Part shown: piece by piece, positions 6,890 through 15,392 of the stretch
Numbering within the stretch: the stretch's first letter is position 1
Layout of the letters: every line of letters starts with the position of its first letter
Virus record (IMG/VR): IMGVR_UViG_3300021131_000041
Location: 1-26,657 of that record
Reading direction: 5' to 3' (one strand)
Length of the DNA: 26,657 bases
From: a virus
Notes under the pieces: model-generated
Told to the model about the DNA's origin: nothing
Seen by the model: only the letters and a program-made list of their open reading frames with translations
Databases searched by the model: none
Position numbers and translations under genes: made by a program

Positions 6890-7498
6890 GTCGCTACCCT
6901 CGATGACATCCTCACAACACAGAAGAATGGCGTCATTGCCATCAACAACCTTAATCAGACGCTGACGACGTTTCAGAAAAATTACTCTTACGCGGTTGGT
7001 CAATACACATCTGACGGCATAAGCACGTCAGGAGGTGTTGTGTCTTTATCAGCGGGTAGAATTGTAAGCGTTAATACAATTGTCGCCGGGACGGCCCCAA
7101 GTATAATTTATGATTATCACACATACCCGACAACGTCTGCTAACAGCAGCTCTGGAACCGCCACAATTGGTTATAGCGGAGGCTCCACAATTACGCCTAC
7201 GTTCGCCTCAGGCGACACTGTTATCATAGCAGGTATTGCGCCGTCCGGGTTTAATAACGCTACTGGTGTTACTGTATTAGCTTCCCCCGCGCCAACAACA
7301 ACAACCTTCTCATACACGAACAGCACGGCTGGCCCTCAAACAGTTGCCGGCACTGTTTTCAATTTAAATGCTGCAAATAAAATAATTGCGGTGCCTACAA
7401 CTGTTGGAACTATTCAGGTTGGCGCTCAATTTTCATACGGAATTTACGTTATAATTGGAACAGGTCAGACTATTTCCATCACTTACTCGCTTGGTTGA
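6890..7498 (+). CDS. Virion-associated beta-rich protein; probable non-standard GTC start
   Basis: Coding quality extends upstream of the first standard start (GTG at 7040) all the way to 6890. The extra residues (ATLDDILTTQKNGV, then INNLNQTLTTF) look like the normal N-terminus of a phage structural family that usually begins Met-Ala-Thr-Leu/Ile-Asp-Asp. AGGAGG at 6879-6884 lies 5 bases before a GTC exactly where ATG would be expected. A second perfect AGGAGG (7030-7035) precedes the GTG at 7040, which would give a 152-residue form instead of 202. The protein is Ser/Thr/Gly-rich beta sheet, with one module like those in the nozzle protein. It could be a head or tail decoration protein. The frame is certain; the start is not. 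Confidence 0.7.
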   Translation, partial: VATLDDILTTQKNGVIAINNLNQTLTTFQKNYSYAVGQYTSDGISTSGGVVSLSAGRIVSVNTIVAGTAPSIIYDYHTYPTTSANSSSGTATIGYSGGSTITPTFASGDTVIIAGIAPSGFNNATGVTVLASPAPTTTTFSYTNSTAGPQTVAGTVFNLNAANKIIAVPTTVGTIQVGAQFSYGIYVIIGTGQTISITYSLG

Positions 7499-7506
7499 GG
7501 TGACAC

Positions 7507-8013
7507 ATGCCGTTACTTAAAGGATCAAGCCAGAAAACAATCAGCAAAAATATTTCTGAAATGGTCAAGGCAGGCCACCCCCAGAAACAAGCGGTAGCCG
7601 CCGCGCTTAATCAGTCTCGCCAAAAACGCGCTATGGGCGGAGAGATCTCAAATAAGATCCACGTCGGCCCCATACACAGTCCGGTAGCCGGTCGCACGGA
7701 TCACTTGCCAGTTAATGTTCACTCTGGGTCTTACGTCATCCCCGCGGACATTATCTCCGCAATGGGTGAAGGCAACACAATGGCGGGGTTTCGTATCGCC
7801 AATGACGTGTTTGGGACGCAGCATGTTGGCGAAGAGCCGCCAGTAGAAGTTATCGTGGCAGGGGGCGAGTATGTTATTACGCCTTTTAATGTCTCTCGCA
7901 TTGGCGGTGGGGATATTGATAGAGGCCATCACACACTTGATGACTTCGTTACAGACTACCGCGCAAAAACTGTTCAGACACTGAAAAAACTTCCAGGGCC
8001 AAAACGCGACTAA
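7507..8013 (+). CDS. DUF6496-like virion-module protein of unknown function
   Basis: 168 residues beginning MPLLKGSSQKTISKNISEMV, then Lys/Gln-rich AGHPQKQAVAAALNQ: the start typical of DUF6496-type phage proteins. The middle (GPIHSPVAGRTDHLPVNVHS, then GSYVIPADIISAMGEGNTMA) is a strongly patterned conserved-looking block also seen in internal virion proteins of related phages. It carries RAMGGEI (41-47), which resembles the K/R-x-G-G-R patches in the two large proteins downstream. GAGGTGA precedes the ATG. Its site between virion genes suggests a structural or assembly role; the biochemical function is unknown to me. Confidence 0.72.
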   Translation: MPLLKGSSQKTISKNISEMVKAGHPQKQAVAAALNQSRQKRAMGGEISNKIHVGPIHSPVAGRTDHLPVNVHSGSYVIPADIISAMGEGNTMAGFRIANDVFGTQHVGEEPPVEVIVAGGEYVITPFNVSRIGGGDIDRGHHTLDDFVTDYRAKTVQTLKKLPGPKRD

Positions 8014-8022
8014 GGGGGAACG

Positions 8023-8538
8023 ATGCCGCGCAAACCTATAGAAGAAGTAAAGATAAGAATTGGCGTGCCGCAAGATGTCGACGGCGTCATGGAATTGGCG
8101 CTTATGGTGTGCAAGGAAAACGGAATTTTTAAGCCAAATGTCGATAAGATTTTGTGGGATATTTGGATGTCTTTGCATCAGGACCACGGCCTGGTTGGCG
8201 TCATCGGCACCCCTGGCGAGATGGTCGAGGGCTTCGTTTTGTTACGCGTAGGAACAATGTGGTATTCTGACGCGCCAATAATTGAGGAAAAAACCGTATT
8301 TGTTCACCCAAAGCATAGGGGCGCAAGCGGTGGCCGGGCGAGAAAACTTTGCGAGTTCAGCAAGCAAGTGGCAGACGAACTTGGTATGCCGCTCATTATT
8401 GGTGTATTATCTACCCACAGAACCGAAAGCAAGGTCAAGCTTTATGAGAGAGTGTTTGGCGCTCCTGCCGGTGCTTTCTTCCTATACGGCGTAAAAACTG
8501 GTGGCTGGCAAGAGCCAGCTGTCGAAGTCAGGCAATAA
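8023..8538 (+). CDS. GNAT-family N-acetyltransferase
   Basis: 171 residues. The acetyl-CoA-binding motif is visible at about 90-110: VFVHPKHRGASGGRARKL, a variant of the R/QxxGxG/A pyrophosphate loop, followed by helix and strand (CEFSKQVADELGMPLIIGVL). The rest has the GNAT order of strands and helices (IRIGVPQDVDGVMELALMVC at the N-terminus). It should transfer an acetyl group from acetyl-CoA to an amine; the substrate is unknown. GNAT genes sit inside virion modules of several aquatic phages, where they may modify virion or host proteins. AGGGGG lies before the ATG. It ends 12 bases before the next gene. Confidence 0.85.
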   Translation: MPRKPIEEVKIRIGVPQDVDGVMELALMVCKENGIFKPNVDKILWDIWMSLHQDHGLVGVIGTPGEMVEGFVLLRVGTMWYSDAPIIEEKTVFVHPKHRGASGGRARKLCEFSKQVADELGMPLIIGVLSTHRTESKVKLYERVFGAPAGAFFLYGVKTGGWQEPAVEVRQ

Positions 8539-8550
8539 CGGAGAGAGTGC

Positions 8551-11500
8551 ATGTGCGGGAAAGGATCACAAAGCGGCGGAGGGACAGGTGCCCTTGGCTG
8601 GGGTGGATTGGCTCCCGCACAACAAGCAACGACACAGGCGTCGCCTCAGGCTCTTGGCTGGTATAATCAGGCAATGGGCATGGCGCAAAATGCCGTTGCC
8701 CAGCCTTACAAACAATTCGGAACAACAGCCCAAGATTTTGTTGCTCAATTAAACCCTCAACAGCAGGCCGCGCAACAAGGCTTGCAATATCAGGCAGCCG
8801 CAACACAGCCTTTTGCCTCACAGGGCGCTGCCCTAACTTATGGGGCCGGCCTGGCTAATCCAGCCATGATGGCTCAAAACTATATGAACCCATACATGAA
8901 CCAGGTTGTTAGCCCGGTTCAGCAGGCAATTCAACAGCAGCAAGGCCAGCAGTTAGCTCAGCAACAGGCAGACGCCATTAAAGGCGGCGCTTTTGGCGGG
9001 GAGCGTGCAGGACTACAGCGCGCAACGCTTATGGGTCAGCAGAACCTTGGACTTGGGCAAGCTCTTAGTCCGCTGTATCAAACTGGCTACGGCCAAGCAT
9101 TAGGCGCGGCTCAAGGTCAAATTGGCAATCAGCTGACTGCCGGGCAAAACCTTACGGGTCAGGGCCTCGCCGCTCAACAGGCTTCTCTTGGAGCTGGGAC
9201 GCTTGGCCAGCAGACGCAGCAAGCCGGCATCAACGCCCTATACAATCAGTTTCAGCAACAACAAATGTTTCCATACATGCAGGCGCAGTTTCTTGGCGGC
9301 CTTGCAGGCGGCCTTGGCCCGCTTACTGGTCAACAGACGTATCAAGCTCAAGCTCAAAATCCATTTGGCATGTTCCTGGCTCGTGGCGGTCGCGCCAAAG
9401 GCAAGGAGCGTATGGGCGGCGCTGTAATCGATCTAACGCCAGGTAAAGATTATTACCGCGGCGGAGTTGTTGGTCGTAAGGGATACAATCTCACTGGTGC
9501 CGTAGACACGGATCCTGCCGCGTTAGCCCAAGAACAAGCCAAAATGTATGAGGAAATGGACAAGGCTGAGAAGGCTCAAGCGATGCCTACTGGTCAGATC
9601 CAAGGATCTCACGGGTTAACGCCAGGCGGCCTTGGTGGTGGGAGCGGCGCTAAGCAAGGGACGTCTCTTTCTGGTTTATTAGGATTAGCAGATAAGGCCA
9701 CCAATCTTGGTAAAGATTTGGGGATTGGCGGTTTATTTAATTCTGGCTCTTCTTCCGCTGCTAACACTGGCGCGACAGTTGGCGGGAAGTCTTACGCGGA
9801 TGAATTAATTGCGGCTGGCATTAATCCAGAAGTCGCGTCTACTGTTGCCGGCGCATCTGAAGCCGCTCCAATGATGGAAGGGGCAAGCACTGCCGCGGGT
9901 GGTGCGGGACTTCTTGGCGGCCTTAGTGAACTTGGCTCTTCTATTATGAGCGGCCTTGGATCAATCGGATCTTTCTTAGGCCCTGCCGCTGCTTTTTTAG
10001 CAAAAGACGGCGGCCGTGTCGGCTATTACGATGGCGGTGTAGTCAACCGTCGTGGGTATGAAGGCGAAGGCTTTGTTAAGCCGTCAGACGACTTCGAGCG
10101 AAATGTAGAGCAGACCTTTAAGTTTGAGGGCGGACTGAACCCAAGCGACACAAACAGAACGCCGTCTATGTATGGCATCAATCAAGCCGCGCATCCGGGC
10201 ATTGACGTTAAAAACCTTACGCGCGACCAGGCCAAAGACATCTACCGCAAGGAATACTGGCAAGGCATTAATGCTGACCAACTCCCTGAAGGAGTTCGCG
10301 GCATGGCCTACGACACAGCAGTCATGGCGGGTCCAGGACGTGCGCGTCAGTTCCTGAAGCAATCAGGCAATGATCCTGAAAAGTTCATGGCGGCGCGAGA
10401 AGCATTCCTTGGCAATCTAATTACACGCAATCCTGAGAAATACGGAAAGTATGAAAAGGCTTGGGCAAATAGAAATGCAACATTGCGCGGCGGTGTCGGA
10501 GACGCCCTTTCTAACTTACCGCCAAATGCAAGAAGCTATTACGCTCAGGCAAATCTTCCTGACGAGGGATCGACAGTAAATCTTTCAGGAGGCGTTAAGC
10601 CATCTGAAGAAGGATTTGGCCTTAACCGCCAGACTGTCGTGCCTTTGCTTTCAGGTCTTGGCGCTGCACTTGAGGGGATGGTTTCGTCTCCGACCACAAG
10701 CCTTGGCGGCGCAATGCTGAGAGGCGCAGGTGCGGGTCTTGGCGCTGGCGCTAAGTCTTACATGGATGTCGGCAAGCAGATCCCAGAGATTGAGAAGCTC
10801 AAGGCTGAAGTTCCAAAACTTGCCGCTGAAACTAAAGAGCGCGAGAACCTCGCGGCACGCGCTGCGGCAGAGACAAAAGAAAAACTTTCTACTCTCTACG
10901 AGAAGCAGTGGGTGCCGAATGTTGGCTGGATGGTTTACGACAAGACACAGCCATACAAGACGCCTGTTCAGATCTCTGACGCTGAGGGCAACCCAACTAA
11001 AAACGTCGACGTTAATAAAATACCAACGCGCGGCGGCGGTGAAAGAATTGAAGATATTGGCAAGAAATCTCTTCAAGAAAAAGTTCAAGGCAAAGAGCGC
11101 AAGGTTGGCGACGCCATTGACTGGCAGCCGACGCTTGCCGCGCCAAAAGATACAAAGATCCCTGGCGCTCTTAACATTGCAATGAGCGGGGATCTTCCTA
11201 AGCAGCAAGAGGCGGCTAAGAAAGAGGTAGAAGGGCTTCGCACAACATCGAAGGCAGCGTTTGATCAGCTCTATCGTCTTGACGAGATGGAGCATCAATT
11301 TGATCAATTGCCTAAGGAGGCAAACTTCTTAGAGCCAGGGCCCGCGTCTCAAGCAAGAACAGACCTTGCTAAGACTGCAAACGAAATAACGACAATGCTT
11401 GGCGGCCAGCCTTTGTTTGATCCAAACAATGTCGCCGCGGCAGAAGCTCTGTCAAAAGACACAACACGTCTTGGCTTTGATGTCGCCAGGTCTCTTGGCC

Positions 11501-11859
11501 ACGAACCAGGCTTCATTGTGCAGAGTGCGGTAAAAGCAAATCCTGGCATGGAAAACAGCCCAATTGCTTATAAGCGTATCAGCGCAGGCTTGCGTGAGGC
11601 TGCAAAGTATCAGCAAGACCGATTAGCGTTTATGGAAGATTATGCGGCGCGCTTTGGCACACTTGCCGGCGCGGATACAACATTCAGAAAATTTAATCCT
11701 CCAGAGAGATATGTTAATCGCGCCATCCTTGAAGCAATCGACAAGGACGACATGGGTTACTTGAAGTCTTTAACAAAAGACCAAGTAAAATCTAGCAAAG
11801 GCGAGATTGATAAAATGTATGGTAAAGGCGTCGCGGCGATCCTTCTTGGAGAAAAGTAA
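8551..11859 (+). CDS. Large internal (ejection) virion protein with GH108-like muramidase domain
   Basis: 1102 residues, start supported by GGAGAG. Residues 1-280 are extremely Gln/Ala/Gly-rich (MCGKGSQSGGG, then many QQQ and AQQ tracts). Gly-rich patches with K/R-x-G-G-R follow at about 277-283 and 485-490. Residues about 515-640 look like a glycoside hydrolase 108 N-acetylmuramidase: F525-E526-G-G with E526 as likely catalytic acid, then MYGINQAAHPG, LTRDQAKDIYRKEYW and YDTAVMAGPGRA. The C-terminal third is helical with coiled coils. A giant internal protein carrying a wall-cutting domain fits an ejectosome protein that opens peptidoglycan during DNA entry, like T7 gp16. The last base overlaps the next start (TAATG). 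Confidence 0.8.
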   Translation: MCGKGSQSGGGTGALGWGGLAPAQQATTQASPQALGWYNQAMGMAQNAVAQPYKQFGTTAQDFVAQLNPQQQAAQQGLQYQAAATQPFASQGAALTYGAGLANPAMMAQNYMNPYMNQVVSPVQQAIQQQQGQQLAQQQADAIKGGAFGGERAGLQRATLMGQQNLGLGQALSPLYQTGYGQALGAAQGQIGNQLTAGQNLTGQGLAAQQASLGAGTLGQQTQQAGINALYNQFQQQQMFPYMQAQFLGGLAGGLGPLTGQQTYQAQAQNPFGMFLARGGRAKGKERMGGAVIDLTPGKDYYRGGVVGRKGYNLTGAVDTDPAALAQEQAKMYEEMDKAEKAQAMPTGQIQGSHGLTPGGLGGGSGAKQGTSLSGLLGLADKATNLGKDLGIGGLFNSGSSSAANTGATVGGKSYADELIAAGINPEVASTVAGASEAAPMMEGASTAAGGAGLLGGLSELGSSIMSGLGSIGSFLGPAAAFLAKDGGRVGYYDGGVVNRRGYEGEGFVKPSDDFERNVEQTFKFEGGLNPSDTNRTPSMYGINQAAHPGIDVKNLTRDQAKDIYRKEYWQGINADQLPEGVRGMAYDTAVMAGPGRARQFLKQSGNDPEKFMAAREAFLGNLITRNPEKYGKYEKAWANRNATLRGGVGDALSNLPPNARSYYAQANLPDEGSTVNLSGGVKPSEEGFGLNRQTVVPLLSGLGAALEGMVSSPTTSLGGAMLRGAGAGLGAGAKSYMDVGKQIPEIEKLKAEVPKLAAETKERENLAARAAAETKEKLSTLYEKQWVPNVGWMVYDKTQPYKTPVQISDAEGNPTKNVDVNKIPTRGGGERIEDIGKKSLQEKVQGKERKVGDAIDWQPTLAAPKDTKIPGALNIAMSGDLPKQQEAAKKEVEGLRTTSKAAFDQLYRLDEMEHQFDQLPKEANFLEPGPASQARTDLAKTANEITTMLGGQPLFDPNNVAAAEALSKDTTRLGFDVARSLGHEPGFIVQSAVKANPGMENSPIAYKRISAGLREAAKYQQDRLAFMEDYAARFGTLAGADTTFRKFNPPERYVNRAILEAIDKDDMGYLKSLTKDQVKSSKGEIDKMYGKGVAAILLGEK

Positions 11860-14561
11860 TGGCAGAGGAAGAGAAGAAGGATTTCGTCTTTTCCCCGCCA
11901 AGCTTGCGGAGAAAGGAAGCTCCAACCCCCGCATTTGTTGAGGCAGAAAGAAGCGCGACTTCTACGCCTGAATTTAAATTTAATCCTCCATCAGCGCGTA
12001 AGCCAACGCCCCCAGGTTTTGGTGAAGACATCGGTAAGGGGTTTGTGTCTGGGGCTGCCAAGGGCGCAGTCGGCATCCCCGGCATGCCTGGGTCTTTGGC
12101 TCAGCTGTATGATATTTCCGGCGAGTATGGCACGCGCAAACTAGCTGAGGGCGCTGAGGCTCTTGGCATGCTGCCACCAGGGAAAACTGCGGCTGGTTTT
12201 ATGGAAGCGGGAAAGAAACTTGGCCAGGAGTTCTACAAGCCGTCTGAGCGCGAGCTCGCCGGTGAAGTAACAACGATCGGCGGCCTTCCGGTCCCGACAG
12301 CTCACGGCATGCAGCAAGCGGCAATTCGCGCTGGCATGCCTGAGTATCACCCGCAAACACTGCCAGGACGTGTCGCAGAAGCAACAGGCGAGCTTACTGG
12401 CGGCTCTTTGGCTGGACCTGGCGGTATCGGCACCAGACTAGCCGCAGGCGCACTGGGCGGCCTTGGCTCAGGCATTGCAGGCGAACTGACGCGTGGCACA
12501 AAGTATGAGATGCCTGCACGCCTTCTTGGCGCACTTCCTGGCGCTGCAGGTGCGGCAGGTATTTCTAAACTTCTTGAAACACGGGCGGCCCCGGCTGTTG
12601 CTGAGCGCGCTAGTAAAATTGCGGGACAAGTCGCACGGGAAGCTTTTGCTGAGCCTGAAAAAGCGGCGTCGCGCTTAGAGACTGAGTTAAAGCTCCAAGG
12701 CCAGCCAGGTCGTTACGTCGAAGAAGTGCAGCCAACAACTGCGCAAGTCCTTGGCGGCGGCGAGGCAAAGGCGCTTGAGACCAGGCTGGAAGGCATGGGA
12801 CGCAAGGAAGGCGAGGAGGATATTGCGCGACGCAAGGCGCAAGAGGCCAGATCGCTTGAGGCGACAACTGCCGCGGCTCCTCGTGTTCCTGGTGAAGTCG
12901 GCACACACATTAAGCCAGTCGACATGGAGACCGCCGCCGGCCTTCCTCCGTCCTTAAACCCACAAGGCGACGCGGCAATACAAGTTAAGAATGTTGTGTC
13001 CGCCCTGGAGAAGCAAAAAGCAGAAGCAGAGAAGGCCGCGTGGGCGCATCCCGGACTGCAGTCTGCCGCGATCTACAAAACAAAAACGATGAATGAGCTC
13101 GCCGACTTCATCAATTCAATGTCGCCATCAAAGCGCAAAGCTCTCGACGCTGACGCCATGTCTGTCGTTGAGGCTCTTAGCCAGACTGAAGGCAAAAACA
13201 TTCCCCTCTTGCACTTCCAGGATCTTCGCTCGCAAATCCTTTCTGCGGCGCGCAGTGCTGGCGAGAAGGGTGATTATTTTACTCAGCACGCGAATAACGA
13301 AGTGGCGGCAAAGCTTGCAGAAATGCTCAACAACGAGAAAAACATTCTCTTTGGTGACAAGACGGGCGCTCAGCGTAATGCGTGGAACACGGCCCGCGCC
13401 GCGACAAAAGATTACCACGACACATTTGGCCCAAAGTTCCTGTCTGAGCTTGTTGCTGATATGCAAGGCGGCGGCGAGCGTATCGCGGGTGAAGCTGTCT
13501 TTGACAAAATGTTTTCAGGGCCAAATGCCGCACAAAACTTGCGCATGGTCCGCGAGCTCCCTGGCGTTAACATTGACGAGCCAACAACCAATTGGGTTAT
13601 TGGCAAGTTAACGAAAAACGGCACGAACTTTAATGTGACGCCTAAAGACGTCCAGAAATTTATCTCTGATCCTAAAATGGCGTCAGTGATTGACGAAATT
13701 CCTGGGTTGCGGGGAAGGGTAGAGAATATTGCGCAACGTGCGGGTGAAAGCGTCGAGGCAGCGCAAAAGCGTCAATTGACAGAAGCATTCCAGCGCGAGG
13801 CAGACAGCAATAATCCAAAGCGCTTGTCTAACTTTCTCGACAGAAACAAAGACAAAATAAAGGACATTGCCGCGGGCGATCATGACCTACAAAATTACAT
13901 TGACGCCTTGCATCGTTCGGCAAAGGTTGTGTCTCAGCTTCCTCACGGCAATCTGACAAGCACGAAGACGTTAGACAAGCTTGCCAACAACAATATTATG
14001 TCGATCCTTTACGGCAGGGCGACTGGCGCAATACCTGACGTGGCCGCCGCTGCTCTTCTTGGACACATAGCTGAAGGCGTGTCTACCGCGGCAAGCGGTG
14101 CGCCCTTTGGCGCTGCCGCTGCCCGCTTCCTGGGCGTCGGCAAAGGTCTTACTGCGCCAATTGTTTCTGGCATGAACTCATTCCTGTATGGGACGACAAA
14201 AGACGCCGCAATGAAGCTTCTGCAAGAGGCGATGCATGACCCTAAGCTAATGGCTCAGCTAATGCGCAAGCCGTCACCTGAGGCGTTCTCTTCTTTGTCT
14301 GGCGCAATTGCTAAGGTGGCAGAAGAGACAGGCAAGGCAATCCCTCAGGTTGGCTATCCCGCCGCTGTTGAGCAAGCCGGTCAGCCCCCTCGCTTACAGA
14401 GAAAAGCTGGCGGACGCATACCTGGAGAGATGACTGCCGACATGCTTATGAAGGCCGTTGATCGATCCAGAAAGCGTATAAATGACGGCACAAAGCAGAT
14501 ATTAAACGCTCCTGACGAACATGTCGTTAAGGCGCTTGAAGTCGCAAACAGACACATTTGA
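11859..14561 (+). CDS. Large internal (ejection) virion protein, unknown fold
   Basis: 900 residues, acidic start MAEEEKKDF, then Pro-rich (FNPPSARKPTPPGFGEDIG) and a long Gly/Ala-rich region (about 60-240) with weak hydrophobic helices such as LAAGALGGLGSGIAGEL. Residues about 250-700 are mainly charged helices and probable coiled coil. Residues about 720-790 are again Ala/Gly-rich and membrane-prone. The C-terminus has KAGGRIPGEM (about 848-857), matching the GGR patches of the preceding protein. Size, composition and tight coupling to 8551 suggest a second ejectosome subunit forming the trans-envelope channel. No enzyme motif is seen. Long frames on other strands here are shadows. Confidence 0.72.
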   Translation: MAEEEKKDFVFSPPSLRRKEAPTPAFVEAERSATSTPEFKFNPPSARKPTPPGFGEDIGKGFVSGAAKGAVGIPGMPGSLAQLYDISGEYGTRKLAEGAEALGMLPPGKTAAGFMEAGKKLGQEFYKPSERELAGEVTTIGGLPVPTAHGMQQAAIRAGMPEYHPQTLPGRVAEATGELTGGSLAGPGGIGTRLAAGALGGLGSGIAGELTRGTKYEMPARLLGALPGAAGAAGISKLLETRAAPAVAERASKIAGQVAREAFAEPEKAASRLETELKLQGQPGRYVEEVQPTTAQVLGGGEAKALETRLEGMGRKEGEEDIARRKAQEARSLEATTAAAPRVPGEVGTHIKPVDMETAAGLPPSLNPQGDAAIQVKNVVSALEKQKAEAEKAAWAHPGLQSAAIYKTKTMNELADFINSMSPSKRKALDADAMSVVEALSQTEGKNIPLLHFQDLRSQILSAARSAGEKGDYFTQHANNEVAAKLAEMLNNEKNILFGDKTGAQRNAWNTARAATKDYHDTFGPKFLSELVADMQGGGERIAGEAVFDKMFSGPNAAQNLRMVRELPGVNIDEPTTNWVIGKLTKNGTNFNVTPKDVQKFISDPKMASVIDEIPGLRGRVENIAQRAGESVEAAQKRQLTEAFQREADSNNPKRLSNFLDRNKDKIKDIAAGDHDLQNYIDALHRSAKVVSQLPHGNLTSTKTLDKLANNNIMSILYGRATGAIPDVAAAALLGHIAEGVSTAASGAPFGAAAARFLGVGKGLTAPIVSGMNSFLYGTTKDAAMKLLQEAMHDPKLMAQLMRKPSPEAFSSLSGAIAKVAEETGKAIPQVGYPAAVEQAGQPPRLQRKAGGRIPGEMTADMLMKAVDRSRKRINDGTKQILNAPDEHVVKALEVANRHI

Positions 14562-14570
14562 GGATAGGCA

Positions 14571-15392
14571 ATGACTACTCAGAATAAGGGTTTGTATCAA
14601 CCTCCATACAACCAGACGTCGCCAACGTGGGATGTTCCTCTTAATCTTAATTTTGGATATCTAGATGCATGTCTTGGTTCTGGCTTGCCGATATCTCTTA
14701 CTAGCTCAGACTACACGATGTCCGCTTCTGACGTTCAGAATGCACGCGTCGATCTCAGTGGAACAATTACTACAAATCTTAATGTTAATATTCCAAACAA
14801 CACGGGCGGCTTTTGGATATTTACGAATAGCACAACCGACACTGGCGCTGGATACACAGTGACAGTTAAGACTGTAAGTGGGTCGGGCGTTTTATTAACA
14901 CGCGGATACGCGACGCTTGTTTATAGTAGCGGCAATGTCAGCAACGTCGGAAGTATTTTCTACGCCTTGAGCGATAGATTATCTATTGCCGGCGGAACAA
15001 TGATTGGCAATCTTAACTTGCCGTCTAACGGTCTCAATGTTGGATCAGGTCAGCTGCAAGTCACTGGCGGCAATGTTACGACGAGCGGCAGTATAACTGC
15101 AACGGGTAATGTTACCGCTTACTCAGATCAGCGTCTTAAGGAAGACATTAGAACAATAGCTGACGCTCTTTCTATTGTTAAAAATATGCGCGGTGTCAGC
15201 TATATTAATAAGGCTACGGGTGAGGCAGGCATTGGCGTTGTGGCTCAAGAAGTGCTGGATGTTCTGCCGTCTGTGGTTCATCATGACGACAAAGGCATGA
15301 TGCACATTGCATACGGAAATATTGTCGGCCTCCTTATTAATGCAATTAAAGAGCTTACAGATAGAGTTGAGATTTTGGAGGGACGTAAATGA
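14571..15392 (+). CDS. Tail fibre/spike with C-terminal peptidase S74 chaperone domain
   Basis: 273 residues. The N-terminal part (YQPPYNQTSPTWDVPLNLNF) fits a virion attachment segment, followed by beta-rich repeats (GNLNLPSNGLNVGSGQLQV, GNVTTSGSITATGN). Residues 185-273 are an S74 intramolecular chaperone: S185-D-Q-R-L-K190-EDI, then VSYI, IGVVAQEVLDVLPSVV, and a C-terminal helix (YGNIVGLLINAIKELTDRVE). These domains trimerise the fibre and then cut themselves off; S185 and a nearby Lys would be the cleavage dyad, releasing about 89 residues. It should bind the host surface. AGGA precedes the ATG; the stop overlaps the next gene as ATGA. Confidence 0.88.
   Translation: MTTQNKGLYQPPYNQTSPTWDVPLNLNFGYLDACLGSGLPISLTSSDYTMSASDVQNARVDLSGTITTNLNVNIPNNTGGFWIFTNSTTDTGAGYTVTVKTVSGSGVLLTRGYATLVYSSGNVSNVGSIFYALSDRLSIAGGTMIGNLNLPSNGLNVGSGQLQVTGGNVTTSGSITATGNVTAYSDQRLKEDIRTIADALSIVKNMRGVSYINKATGEAGIGVVAQEVLDVLPSVVHHDDKGMMHIAYGNIVGLLINAIKELTDRVEILEGRK

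Noticed and set aside
6383-7498. TAG recoding as a sense codon, giving one HNH-structural fusion
   Set aside because: TAG ends many other genes here in normal positions (2081, 3146, 4079, 6383, 16144), so general recoding is not supported; local readthrough cannot be excluded.
10651-11307. 218-residue reverse frame inside the large internal protein gene
   Set aside because: The forward frame is continuous for 1102 codons with recognisable domains; the reverse one is an artefact of codon bias and reads as random Leu/Arg/Cys-rich sequence.
13093-13611. 172-residue forward frame in another phase within the 900-aa protein gene
   Set aside because: Rich in Ser/Arg/Leu/Cys with no start signal; overlaps a well-supported gene.
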